Position numbers and translations under genes: made by a program
Notes under the pieces: generated by a model
The model's database searches: none
What the model saw: the letters and a program-made list of their open reading frames with translations, nothing else
What the model was told of the DNA's origin: nothing
Origin: Sphingomonas sp. LM7
GTDB lineage: Bacteria > Pseudomonadota > Alphaproteobacteria > Sphingomonadales > Sphingomonadaceae
Assembly (NCBI RefSeq): GCF_002002925.1
Contig: NZ_CP019511.1
Span: 4,091,515 to 4,155,514, forward strand
Length of the DNA: 64,000 nt
Reading direction: 5' to 3'
Shown here: piece after piece, positions 35,677 to 44,492 of the stretch
How the letters are laid out: every line of letters starts with the position of its first letter
How positions within the stretch are numbered: position 1 is the stretch's first letter

Positions 35677-36255
35677 CTAGGCAGCCAGCGTCAGCATGCC
35701 GTCGGTAAGTTGATAGACGTCGCCGGTGTGAGGACAGGTCTCGTTGCCGCTTCCCTGCACGGGCAGCGCCAGCCGCTCGCCATGGCGACTCATCCAGCCG
35801 ATCTGATGGCCCGGCACGCCCGCGATGAGCGCGAACGGCTTGACATCGCGATTGACCACCGCGCCCGCCGCGACGAAGGCGAATTCGCCGATCGTCACGC
35901 CGCACACGACGGTGCAATTGGCGCCCAGCGTGGCGCCACGCCCGACCTGGGTCTGCCGGTATTCATCCTTGCGGACGATCAGCGAGCGCGGGTTGTAGAC
36001 ATTGGTGAAGACCATGCTCGGACCGCAGAACACGCCCTCAGCCAGCCGCACGCCATCATAGACCGAGACGTTGTTCTGCACCTTGCAGCCGTCGCCGATC
36101 ACTACGTCGTTCCCGACGAACACATTCTGCCCCAGCGATACGCCCGCACCAATCCGGGCGCCGGCGCAGACATGGACGAAATGCCAGACCCGCGAGCCGT
36201 CGCCGATCTGGGCGCCATCATCGACGATCGCGCTATCGTGCTTGGTGTAGCTCAT
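35677..36255 (-). CDS. wbpD: UDP-3-amino-GlcNAcA N-acetyltransferase WbpD
   Basis: Hexapeptide acetyltransferase of 192 residues making UDP-GlcNAc(3NAc)A from the 3-amino sugar. [54 protein letters not shown] and [17 protein letters not shown] are near-identical in style to Pseudomonas WbpD, and the C-terminal [10 protein letters not shown] tail is also present. Its ATG overlaps the wbpB stop (ATGA), the usual B-D order. The aminotransferase step between them is missing here; the WbpE at 22767 likely supplies it. Confidence 0.93.
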   Translation of the reverse strand: MSYTKHDSAIVDDGAQIGDGSRVWHFVHVCAGARIGAGVSLGQNVFVGNDVVIGDGCKVQNNVSVYDGVRLAEGVFCGPSMVFTNVYNPRSLIVRKDEYRQTQVGRGATLGANCTVVCGVTIGEFAFVAAGAVVNRDVKPFALIAGVPGHQIGWMSRHGERLALPVQGSGNETCPHTGDVYQLTDGMLTLAA

Positions 36256-37235
36256 CCGGCGGCGCGTCTCGCGATGCCGGCCAGCGGATGCGTCGAACTG
36301 GCGAACTTGAGTTGCGGCGCCGTACGGATCTCATGCACCAGCCGGATTGCCGGCAGCGCGTCGTCCAACCCGAAGCCGCCGCCGTTCAGGATGTGGCGAT
36401 AGCTGTCGGTGTGAAGGTCGGTGAACCCTTCCGAGAACTCGATCTCGCCGCCGTCCATGGTGATGCTGCGATAAGTGCGCTGGCCCTTCGCCTGCACCGC
36501 CTCGGGAAGATACTCGGCATTCACCGACAGGAACCAGCGGACATTCGCGTTCTTGAAGCGGATCACGCCGCTGCCGACGTCCCAGGTCAGCAGATGAACG
36601 TTGTTCTCGATCGCAGGACCAAAGACCCAGAGCAGCATGTCGAAGAAGTGGACGCCGATATTCGCGGCGATGCCCCCAGACTTGGTATCCTCGCCTTTCC
36701 ACGACGCGAAATACCAGGCGCCGCGGCTGGTAATGTAGGTCAGGTCAATGTCGAACATCGCATTGGGGTCGGCAGCCACGGCGTCCGCCACGCGCTGTCG
36801 CAGCGCAATGATGCTCGGGTGCAGGCGCAGCTGCAGGATGGTGTGAACCTTGTGACCGCTCTCGCGCTCGATGTCCTGAAGCGCCTCGGCGTTCCAGGGA
36901 TTGACGACCAGCGGTTTCTCGCAAATCGCGTCGGCGCCGGCGCGCAGCGCGAAGCGGATGTGCGAATCGTGCAGATAGTTGGGTGAGCAGATCGAGACGA
37001 ACTCGACCTTGCGGCCGTCGTCCTTGCGGCGCAGCTTGTCGATGTGGCGGTCGAAGCGCTCGAATTCGACGAAGAACGCGCTTTCAGGAAAATGGCTATC
37101 GATGATGCCGACGGAGTCGTTCGGGTCCATCGCGGCGACGATCCGGTTTCCGGTCGCCTTGATCGCGGCCATGTGGCGCGGCGCGATATAACCGGCGGCG
37201 CCGATGAGCGCAAAGTTCCGAACGTCAGACGACAT
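36252..37235 (-). CDS. wbpB: UDP-GlcNAcA 3-dehydrogenase WbpB
   Basis: Gfo/Idh/MocA oxidoreductase of 327 residues that oxidises C3 of UDP-GlcNAc[59 protein letters not shown] and [13 protein letters not shown] match WbpB/WlbA strongly. In Pseudomonas WbpB reuses its NAD by oxidising 2-hydroxyglutarate from the WbpE step. It is coupled to wbpD. Its start lies 117 bases from the polymerase gene. Confidence 0.93.
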   Translation of the reverse strand: MSSDVRNFALIGAAGYIAPRHMAAIKATGNRIVAAMDPNDSVGIIDSHFPESAFFVEFERFDRHIDKLRRKDDGRKVEFVSICSPNYLHDSHIRFALRAGADAICEKPLVVNPWNAEALQDIERESGHKVHTILQLRLHPSIIALRQRVADAVAADPNAMFDIDLTYITSRGAWYFASWKGEDTKSGGIAANIGVHFFDMLLWVFGPAIENNVHLLTWDVGSGVIRFKNANVRWFLSVNAEYLPEAVQAKGQRTYRSITMDGGEIEFSEGFTDLHTDSYRHILNGGGFGLDDALPAIRLVHEIRTAPQLKFASSTHPLAGIARRAAG

Positions 37236-37352
37236 TATATCCTCGCATTTCAGACACTTGGTGAAATTTTATGGCCCCATGGAGCCCCCGGCGATGGGGT
37301 AGGGCATTGGTCGGTGAAGTGCAACCGCGCAGCGTCATCGATGTCCGCAACG

Positions 37353-38405
37353 TCAGAGCAGGTAATTGCGATAGGGCAGCCAATATTCCGCATGTTGCGC
37401 GAAAATCAGCCAGATCACCTGCACTGATGCCGAGTATACCAGCACGAAGGCGACCAGCTGACCGTTCCGCATGCTGCGGGCGGGATAGGCATAAGGCAGG
37501 CGGCCCAGCACGAACAACTGCAACGGGATCAGATAGAGCGCGAAACGATCGACTACCGTCGAGGAGGACATCACGAGAAGCCCGACGAAGCAGGCGAGCG
37601 AAGCATAGGCGAAGTTGCGCCAGATCCGCTTTTCCTGCTCCGACACCGCAAAGCGGTCCTGCGCTACCAGATACAATATGGCGGGCAGGATGTTCATCGC
37701 GATTCGGATGCCAGCGCCTTGCGAGCTGCGCTCCGCATCGAAGTAGTTGGCGAACATCGAAGCGAGGAAGGTCTCGAGAAACAGGAAGAACAGCAACCCA
37801 GCGAGGACCGCGCCAATCGAGTAGATCACGAAGCGGTGTCGGATCGATGCGCCGACGATCAGCGGCATGATCAGCACGGCGCTCTTGTGGAACGCCGCCG
37901 CCAGGATGAACAGGAACAGGAAACGGACATAGCGGCCCTGCTCGAACCGCATCAGCGCGGCCATGACCAGCCCGATCGCGGTCGCCTGCCGGGTGTATCC
38001 CATGGCGACGACGATGATCAGATAGGGGACGCCAACCGCGATGGTGAGCCAGGGATTGGGCTGTTGCTGCGCGAACACCACAAGCCCCCAGGTGAAGATC
38101 ATCGCGCAGATCAGATTGACCAGCCAGATGTCGACATTCAGGTAATGGGCGAGCGTATTGAGCGCCATGTACGCCGGATCCTGAAGCGCCATCGCCTCTC
38201 CGAACGACATCCCGCCCACATAATCGAAGATTACGACGTAATTCTGCCAGTCGGCGCCGACACGCAGGCGCAGGCCGATGGCAAGCACGATGAGCACGGC
38301 GGCAGCGAGCAAAAGCGGCGAGGGCCTGTTTTGGTCGCGCCCCTTCAGGCTGTACGACACTGCGCCCAGCGCGAACACCGCAAACAACAGCCAATAAGGG
38401 AACAC
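37353..38405 (-). CDS. wzy: EpsG-type Wzy polysaccharide polymerase
   Basis: Polytopic inner-membrane protein of 350 residues with about ten membrane segments, joining repeat units in the periplasm. Family signatures are RLRVGADWQNYVVIFD, MGYTRQATAIGLVMAA and AAAFHKSAVLIMPL, typical of EpsG. The start is GTG with GGAGACTCT in front. It is one of two polymerase/ligase-like proteins here (the other at 39672). It diverges from the GT4 gene at 38556. Confidence 0.88.
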   Translation of the reverse strand: MFPYWLLFAVFALGAVSYSLKGRDQNRPSPLLLAAAVLIVLAIGLRLRVGADWQNYVVIFDYVGGMSFGEAMALQDPAYMALNTLAHYLNVDIWLVNLICAMIFTWGLVVFAQQQPNPWLTIAVGVPYLIIVVAMGYTRQATAIGLVMAALMRFEQGRYVRFLFLFILAAAFHKSAVLIMPLIVGASIRHRFVIYSIGAVLAGLLFFLFLETFLASMFANYFDAERSSQGAGIRIAMNILPAILYLVAQDRFAVSEQEKRIWRNFAYASLACFVGLLVMSSSTVVDRFALYLIPLQLFVLGRLPYAYPARSMRNGQLVAFVLVYSASVQVIWLIFAQHAEYWLPYRNYLL

Positions 38406-38482
38406 AGAGTCTCCGTCGCTGGGTAGCGTTTTCCCGCCAGGCGGAAGAGCTGGCCCCGCTGCCGGGTAGCTTCACCCACCCG

Positions 38483-38498
38483 GCAACGCAAGCGTTGC
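38483..38498. promoter_or_regulatory. Palindrome in divergent promoter region
   Basis: GCAACGC and GCGTTGC (38483-38489, 38492-38498) form a perfect inverted repeat around AA, just upstream of the -10 listed below and between divergent wzy and the GT4 gene. Its size suits an operator dimer site; no regulator is assigned. Confidence 0.3.
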
Positions 38499-38523
38499 GG
38501 GCTTCCCGATGCCGTTGGGGATG

Positions 38524-38529
38524 TATAAT
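38524..38529 (+). promoter_or_regulatory. TATAAT -10 element for GT4 gene
   Basis: A perfect TATAAT lies 27 bases upstream of the ATG at 38556, in the divergent wzy/GT4 gap. The -35 position has no good match (GCTTCC at 17-base spacing), so a factor or extended site may help. Confidence 0.45.
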
Positions 38530-38555
38530 GCCCCCCGACCAATGCGCGAGGGCAA

Positions 38556-39671
38556 ATGGCCGATAAAACCGTCGTAATTTCCATCAATGGGTCGTGGAAT
38601 ATCCTGAACTTCCGGCTCGGGCTGGTTCGCGGCCTTCAGGCGGCCGGCTACCGGGTCGTCGCCATCGCCCCCCGGGACGAATATTCCGATCGGCTTGCCG
38701 AGTTCGGGATCGAGTATTTCCCGATCGAAATGGATCCGCGCGGAACCTCGGTGTTGCGCGATCTGCGGTTGTTCGTCGACTATTATCGCCTGCTGGGCAA
38801 ACTACGCCCAGCGGCGTTTCTGGGCTACACGATCAAGCCCAATGTCTTCGGATCGCTCGCCGCCCGGTTGCGGGGCACGCCGACGATCAACAACATCGCC
38901 GGACTGGGCGAGACATTTCTCGCCAGCGGGCTGATCAACCGCCTCGTTCGCGGTCTATATCGCTTAGCGCTCGACCGGGCGACCGTGATATTCTTCCAGA
39001 ACCCGGACGACCGAGCGCTGTTCGTCGAGAAGGAGATCGTCCGCGCCGAACGCACCCGGTTGCTTCCCGGATCAGGCGTCGATCTCAGCCGGTTCCAACC
39101 CTCTGCGCGCACGGTATCGGCGGAGCAGGGCGTCACCTTCCTCTTCGTCGGTCGGTTGCTCCATTCCAAAGGCGTTGCCGACCTCGTCGAAGCGGCGCGT
39201 ATCGTGAAGTCCCGTTACCCGAACACGCGCGTGCAACTGCTCGGACTGATCCAGGAGGGCAGGGGTGCGATCACGCTGGAGACGCTTCGCGAATGGGAGC
39301 GCAGCGGCGCGATCGAGTTCCCCGGCGGTGCAGATGATGTCCGGCCATTCCTCACGGCCGCCGATTGCGTCGTTCTCCCCACCTTCTATCCCGAGGGGAC
39401 GCCACGCTCGCTGCTCGAGGCGGCAGCGGCCGGCCTGCCGCTGATCGCCTCGAACGTTCCGGGCTGCCGCGAGATCGTGGAGGACGGCGCCAATGGTTTC
39501 CTCGTCCCGCCGCGCGACCCCGCCGCGCTCGCCGAGCGCATGACGGCATTGCTCGAACTGCCTGCCGATGCGCGCGCGGCGATGGGCCGCCGAAGCCGTG
39601 AGAAAGCCGAGCAGGAGTTCGACGAACGGATCGTCGTCACCCGCTACCTAGAGGCGTTGCAGGAAATCTGA
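38556..39671 (+). CDS. GT4-family glycosyltransferase (WlbE/CapM-like)
   Basis: Glycosyltransferase of 371 residues. The start SINGSWNILNFRLGLVRGL and later FLGYTIKPNVFGSLAA, INNIAGLGETFLA and FQNPDDRALF are typical of the group that includes CapM/WlbE/WbpH. The donor domain has LFVGRLLHSKGVADLVEAA, PTFYPEGTPRSLLEAAAAG. In Pseudomonas and Bordetella loci that make diacetamido-uronic acids, such transferases add those sugars, so this is a fair candidate (inference). Convergent with the ligase-like gene. Confidence 0.88.
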   Translation: MADKTVVISINGSWNILNFRLGLVRGLQAAGYRVVAIAPRDEYSDRLAEFGIEYFPIEMDPRGTSVLRDLRLFVDYYRLLGKLRPAAFLGYTIKPNVFGSLAARLRGTPTINNIAGLGETFLASGLINRLVRGLYRLALDRATVIFFQNPDDRALFVEKEIVRAERTRLLPGSGVDLSRFQPSARTVSAEQGVTFLFVGRLLHSKGVADLVEAARIVKSRYPNTRVQLLGLIQEGRGAITLETLREWERSGAIEFPGGADDVRPFLTAADCVVLPTFYPEGTPRSLLEAAAAGLPLIASNVPGCREIVEDGANGFLVPPRDPAALAERMTALLELPADARAAMGRRSREKAEQEFDERIVVTRYLEALQEI

Positions 39672-41030
39672 TCAGTCCGCCGAAAGATGGCGGACATCGG
39701 ATTCGGTCTTTGCCTTCGATCGCCGCGAGTGCGCGCGGGGTTCGGCCATGAGCGCGATCGACATCGCGAAAATCGCCGAGATCGCGACGGTGCGCAGCGG
39801 ATAATCGACCAGGCTGTGTGCCATCACCGTCGCGGAGACGATTGTAGCAGCCTTGGTGAACGAATCCGATTCCGCGTCGTGCCAGATCGCGAAGACCCGC
39901 CGCGTCCACCAGATCAGGAACAGCAGCAGCAGCGCCGCGCCGAAAAGGCCGGTCTCCAGGAGAACTTCCAGCAAGTCGCTGTGCGCGTGGTTCATGTAGA
40001 AGCGGGTGATCTGCGACGGATCTTCGCGGCTGCGATACACGTCGACGAATGTCCCGATTCCTGAGCCCGTCGGAAGATATTCAGGGGTCGCCGACAGCGT
40101 CCGGCCGAACGAGGCGTAGCGTGACGTCGAACTGGTGCGCGCCTCGTCCGTAGTCAGGTTATTGCCGAGCGGCGCCGTCAGCACCAGCGCGACGCCGCCG
40201 ACCGCCGCGATCGCGGCTCCGCCCAGCGCCCATTTCGGCAGCTTGCGGCGATGGCTGAGGAACAGGAGGAGGCTCGCGCCGAGTACCGGAAGGGCAAGGC
40301 CCCATCCGGCGAGCGAGCGGTTCAGGATCAGGCCGAGCGCGATGACGAGGAAGACCGCGGCACCGATCACAGCGATGCCCGAGCTTCGCGCAGTGTTCTT
40401 CCCCCGGCCGCGCTCGGACAGGACGACGGCGGTGAGCAGGGGAATGGCGGCCAGCAGCATCGTGGCAAGGTGGTTGGCGTTCGAAAAGAAGCCCACCGCC
40501 ACGCCGCGGTTGGTGATCTGATACAAATACCAGGGGCTGTTTTCGCCGCCCGCGACCTGAATCCCGCCGACTGCGACGGAGACTGCCGCCACGGCCAATA
40601 TCGTCCAGGCAAGATAGCTGGCCTTGTATCCGCCCAGCAATGTGATCCCCAGCAGCACCGCCAGCGCCGGCAGCATCCAGAACAGCGATGCCAGCGTATG
40701 CTGGGCATTTAGCGAGATCGGCAGCCACGGCGCAGGCACGCCGAGAAGCTCGAAGCCGCGCAGGATCGGTTCGCGGCCCGGCAGCGACGTCCAAAGCGCC
40801 GGCGGCAGCGGCACGATCTGGATCAGAAAAAGCCCCACGAAAAGGGCCGCGAGGACCAGGAGCTGCCGGCTTGGCGGCGAGATCGGGCCGCGCCGGCGCC
40901 AGAACAGGGCGATGTAAAGGACGAGAATCGCAGCCAACTGCAGCGTCAGATTGGCCATGTAGCCGGCGGCGCTCGCGCCTCCCAGCAGCAGGCAGGCCAT
41001 CAGATAGGCGGGGACGGAGAGTTGACGCAT
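39672..41030 (-). CDS. Wzy_C/O-antigen-ligase-like membrane protein
   Basis: A polytopic protein of 452 residues with about ten membrane segments. The conserved loop NHAHSDLLEVLLETGLFGA is the Wzy_C signature of O-antigen ligases and polymerases. The ATG at 41030 follows the stop of the previous gene by two bases, so they are in one operon with wzc. It could be a ligase that passes polymer to an acceptor, or a second polymerase; sequence alone cannot decide. Confidence 0.85.
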   Translation of the reverse strand: MRQLSVPAYLMACLLLGGASAAGYMANLTLQLAAILVLYIALFWRRRGPISPPSRQLLVLAALFVGLFLIQIVPLPPALWTSLPGREPILRGFELLGVPAPWLPISLNAQHTLASLFWMLPALAVLLGITLLGGYKASYLAWTILAVAAVSVAVGGIQVAGGENSPWYLYQITNRGVAVGFFSNANHLATMLLAAIPLLTAVVLSERGRGKNTARSSGIAVIGAAVFLVIALGLILNRSLAGWGLALPVLGASLLLFLSHRRKLPKWALGGAAIAAVGGVALVLTAPLGNNLTTDEARTSSTSRYASFGRTLSATPEYLPTGSGIGTFVDVYRSREDPSQITRFYMNHAHSDLLEVLLETGLFGAALLLLFLIWWTRRVFAIWHDAESDSFTKAATIVSATVMAHSLVDYPLRTVAISAIFAMSIALMAEPRAHSRRSKAKTESDVRHLSAD

Positions 41031-41032
41031 AA

Positions 41033-42268
41033 TCAGTGCGTGCTTTCGAGACGACGCAGCGCGAGGGCCGGAATGGTGACGGCTTGCGTCGCCGGGAATT
41101 CGCCGGCGCGGCCTTCGAGACGAAGCATCTGCGCGCCGCAATCCTGAGCGGGCACCGTGAAGTCGAACGCCCTGGTTTCAGTCGTGTAGGTGACGCCTTT
41201 GAGCGGCGCCTCGGCCAGACGCGCGCCGCCGCCGGCACAGGATACCGACCAGAGCAGCAGACTGCCCTGACCGTCGGCATTGCCTTCGACCTTGAACTGC
41301 ATCCGGTAGCGGCCGGGTGCGAGCAGCAGGAGCTGCGACGTCAGGTCGCCCGATTCCCGGCCGAAATATTCGACGGTTAAGCCTCCCGCGCGCTGCGTTT
41401 CCGCGGCACCGACGCTGTTCGCCGACAACAGCCAGTTGAACGGGGCAGGCTCCGGACGTCGCTCGAAGCGCGGATTGAAGACCAGTTGCCCGGCGGGCAT
41501 CGCGGGTGCCTTGTTGAACTCGGCCCATAGCCGGAATGCTTCGCCATATCGCTTGCGCTCGACGAACTGCGCAACGAGCGCATTGCGCCAATCCGGATCG
41601 TCCTGTCCGCGGGGAGGCGGCGCGCCGCGCGCGAGTTCGAGGACTACGCCGGGCTCGGCGCCGCTCTGGGCAAGCTGCTGCAGAACATGGTTCAGGAGCG
41701 GATCGCCGCGCAGGGCGCCGGCCACGGCGGAGCGCGTCCGCGGATCAACGGCAAGCTTGGCCAGTTCGGGCACGATCAGCGTGGTGACCTGAGGGACCAG
41801 CCGAGTCAGGACCTTCAGCTCGCGGGTAGCTTCGAGCACCCGCATCGCGCGCAAGTCTTCCTGGAGCAGGAACAGGCGTGCCAGGCGATGCCGCGGATTG
41901 CGGCGGCGCGCTTCCGTCAGCAGCGCCTGTCCCTTCGCCGCCTGTCCGCGGTAGAGGGCATCGACGCCGGTTACGAAATAGGGCTCGGCCGATAGCGGAG
42001 CATCGGAGGCCGCGTCCTTGACGCGGGCCAGGGACGCCGCAGGAACGCTTTTCGCGCCGGTGGCGATTTCCGCGCCGGCGGCCTCGAATGCGCGGTCGGG
42101 ACTGTCCGGCGCGATCGCGGCGAGCGCTGCCTTATGGGCCGAGAGCGCGTCGGGTGCATCGACCTTGATGACGATTGCCGCGAGACCGAGCGTCGCCGCG
42201 ATCGCGACCGCGTGGCGCGCGACTGCAGGCCACTCGATACGGAGTCGCCGCCCGGACTTACTCCGCAC
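41033..42268 (-). CDS. EPS-operon protein of unknown function
   Basis: A 411-residue protein not assigned to a family. One membrane segment near the N-terminus (AVAIAATLGLAAIVI) suggests an anchored periplasmic protein. The middle (about 70-230) is alpha-helical with repeats that may be TPR-like (YRGQAAKGQALLTEARRRNP, ARLFLLQEDLRAMR), and the C-terminal 170 residues are beta-rich (FNPRFERRPEPAPFNWLL, GRYRMQFKVEGNADG), perhaps a carbohydrate-binding module. The start is best GTG at 42268, overlapping the wzc stop by 11 bases. Lies between Wzc and the ligase-like protein, so a part in polymer assembly is likely. Confidence 0.7.
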   Translation of the reverse strand: MRSKSGRRLRIEWPAVARHAVAIAATLGLAAIVIKVDAPDALSAHKAALAAIAPDSPDRAFEAAGAEIATGAKSVPAASLARVKDAASDAPLSAEPYFVTGVDALYRGQAAKGQALLTEARRRNPRHRLARLFLLQEDLRAMRVLEATRELKVLTRLVPQVTTLIVPELAKLAVDPRTRSAVAGALRGDPLLNHVLQQLAQSGAEPGVVLELARGAPPPRGQDDPDWRNALVAQFVERKRYGEAFRLWAEFNKAPAMPAGQLVFNPRFERRPEPAPFNWLLSANSVGAAETQRAGGLTVEYFGRESGDLTSQLLLLAPGRYRMQFKVEGNADGQGSLLLWSVSCAGGGARLAEAPLKGVTYTTETRAFDFTVPAQDCGAQMLRLEGRAGEFPATQAVTIPALALRRLESTH

Positions 42269-44453
42269 GGCCACCGATTGCGCGAATCTCGCGGTTGCGA
42301 TTTTCGACCGAGCGATAGCTATAGGCTTCGTAATTATAGCCATAGCCCGTCGCCTCATGGCGATAGCGGGTGAGCAGTGCGCCGACCACATTGCCGCCCG
42401 ACGAACGGATGCGATTCAGCGCTTCGACAGCTGCCCGCGTCCGCGTCTTCCCAGCTTCCACAACCATCAGCGTCGCCTGGCAGACCGTCGAAAGCAGGGG
42501 GGAGTCCGCAAGCCCGAGGATCGGCGGGCCGTCGATCACGACCATATCGAAAGCGCTCGTGGCTTCGGCCAGGATGGCGCGCAGTCGCGGTGACGACAGC
42601 AGTTCGGCCGGGTTCGGCGGGATCGGGCCGCAGGGCAGCAGCCAGAGGCCCTCGACGTCCGTCTGCTGGACGTGGTTGTTGAGAAGATCGTGGGTCGTCA
42701 ACAGGTTGGAAAGACCATCTTCCTTCTCGCGTCCCGTTACGAATGCCGGTTTGCGCATGTCCGCATCGATGAGCAGCACCCGACGACCCAACCGGGCGAA
42801 ATGCTGGGCGAGCGCCCAGGTCGAGGTCGATTTACCCTCTGCCGGGCGGGTACTCGTCACGAGCAGGACGCGCGGGACTCCGCCGTCCGTAGTGAACTGG
42901 AGCGACATCGCGGCAGAGAAATACGCTTCCGAAATCGGCGAATTCGCTTCGCGCAGGGCCTCGGTTGGGCGCTTGCCCTTGGATACCGGGATCCCGCCGA
43001 GGAAGGCGAGTTCCAGATCGTCGCGGACATCGTCGGGCGTCTTGATGGTATCGTTGATGAACTCCACCGCCAACGCCGTGCCCAGGCCGATACCGGCGCC
43101 GATGAGCATGCCCAGCAGCAGATTGACCATGAGATTCGGCTTGTACGGCGACGAGGGAACATCGCCCCTGTCGACCACGGAGGCATTGCTGACGCCGACG
43201 CCGCCGGCGACGCCGATTTCCTTGTAGCGCTGCAGAAGTGCTTCGTAGAGCGAACGGTTGGTGTCTACGTCGCGCTGCAGGATCGTATATTGAATGCTGC
43301 GGCCGCGAAGGTCGAGGACCTGACCACGGAGCTGTTCGACGCGCGAGCGAAGCGTGTTCTCGGTCGACAATGCGGCCTGATAATCGGCGCGGCGTGTGCC
43401 GGACTGGCCGGCGCGCACGCTTCCCGCCTCGGTGCGGATCGCTTCGTCGATCGCAGTGATGCGGGCCTTCAGGCTTTGCAGCTCGGGGTAATCCGGCCGG
43501 AAGATCGTGGCCTTCTCGCGATAGTCGCTTTCGAGCTTCGCACGCTGGTTACGAAGGTCGGCGGTACGTTCGGAAATCTCGACGGTCGCGCTCGAGGCAG
43601 TCGATTCCCGATAGGCCTGTTCGGCGGCGATACGCTTGGTCTCCGCATCCGCGAGCGCCTTGTTCAGCTCGACCAGCGATGTCCCCGTGAGCGAGGCGGT
43701 GTCGCTCGTTGCACTTTCTCCGGCGCCGGTGCGGATGATGCCCTGCTGCTGCGCATAGGCAACGAGTTGGCGCTCCGACGTCTCCAGCTCGCGGCGCACG
43801 GTGCCGATCTGCTTCTGCAGGAAATCGCGCGCATAGGACGATGCCTGGTAGCGCCGCTCGAGGCTGGTGCGGATGTAGCTGTCGGCGAAACCGTTCACGA
43901 TCTTCGCGGCGAGCTGCGGATCTGCCGACGAATAGGAAATCTTGATCAACCGGCTGCGCTCGTCCGATTCAACCTTCAGATTGGCATTGAGCAGGTTGGT
44001 GGCGATACGCTGACGCGTTGCGCGATCGGCATTCGGGTCTGGCACCAGCGCTTCGTTGGAGGCGAGATTGAGATCCTGAACCACGCGTGCGGCAAGCGAC
44101 CGGCTGCGAAGGAGGCCGCTTTGCGTCTGCACGAAAGCCTGATCGTTCTGCGCAACCGGGCCAGCCTTGCCGCCGTCCATCACCTCCACCGAAGGCGGGT
44201 TGATCTCGATCACCGCTTCGGACCGGTACAGCGGCGTCGTCAGCAGCGTGAAGATCACACCGCCGGCTATTCCGGCCGCAACGGCGCCAAGGAGCAGCCA
44301 GCGCCACGTCCAGGCGATCCGCCACAGCGCGGCCAGGTTCAGATCCGAGCCCTCGGTCCGGTTGAGGCCGAGCAGCGCGTCCTGGTTGCGGGGCTGCTGC
44401 GTTAGCGGCCAGACCGCCGCCACACCCCGGGGCTCCAGATCGTTCTTACCCAT
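42258..44453 (-). CDS. wzc: Wzc-type polysaccharide copolymerase / tyrosine kinase
   Basis: Inner-membrane co-polymerase with a fused bacterial tyrosine kinase (PCP-2a) of 731 residues. N-terminal cytoplasmic part, membrane segments at about 53-73 and 430-450, a long periplasmic coiled-coil chain-length domain between them, then the kinase domain: Walker A TSTRPAEGKSTST (about 535-547), A' LLIDADMRKP and Walker B VVIDGPPILGLAD. The C-terminus has clustered tyrosines (GYGYNYEAYSYRS) for autophosphorylation. It controls chain length and assembly with Wza and Wzy. First of wzc-unknown-ligase operon, 39 bases after wza. Confidence 0.94.
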   Translation of the reverse strand: MGKNDLEPRGVAAVWPLTQQPRNQDALLGLNRTEGSDLNLAALWRIAWTWRWLLLGAVAAGIAGGVIFTLLTTPLYRSEAVIEINPPSVEVMDGGKAGPVAQNDQAFVQTQSGLLRSRSLAARVVQDLNLASNEALVPDPNADRATRQRIATNLLNANLKVESDERSRLIKISYSSADPQLAAKIVNGFADSYIRTSLERRYQASSYARDFLQKQIGTVRRELETSERQLVAYAQQQGIIRTGAGESATSDTASLTGTSLVELNKALADAETKRIAAEQAYRESTASSATVEISERTADLRNQRAKLESDYREKATIFRPDYPELQSLKARITAIDEAIRTEAGSVRAGQSGTRRADYQAALSTENTLRSRVEQLRGQVLDLRGRSIQYTILQRDVDTNRSLYEALLQRYKEIGVAGGVGVSNASVVDRGDVPSSPYKPNLMVNLLLGMLIGAGIGLGTALAVEFINDTIKTPDDVRDDLELAFLGGIPVSKGKRPTEALREANSPISEAYFSAAMSLQFTTDGGVPRVLLVTSTRPAEGKSTSTWALAQHFARLGRRVLLIDADMRKPAFVTGREKEDGLSNLLTTHDLLNNHVQQTDVEGLWLLPCGPIPPNPAELLSSPRLRAILAEATSAFDMVVIDGPPILGLADSPLLSTVCQATLMVVEAGKTRTRAAVEALNRIRSSGGNVVGALLTRYRHEATGYGYNYEAYSYRSVENRNREIRAIGGRAE

Positions 44454-44492
44454 TGCTACTATATGTCCCCAGAACTTCTGCGTCGGCGATGA

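Noticed and set aside
42672..44405. 577-codon plus-strand ORF opposite wzc
   Set aside because: Arg/Leu/Glu-rich shadow; Wzc has full Walker motifs and tyrosine cluster.
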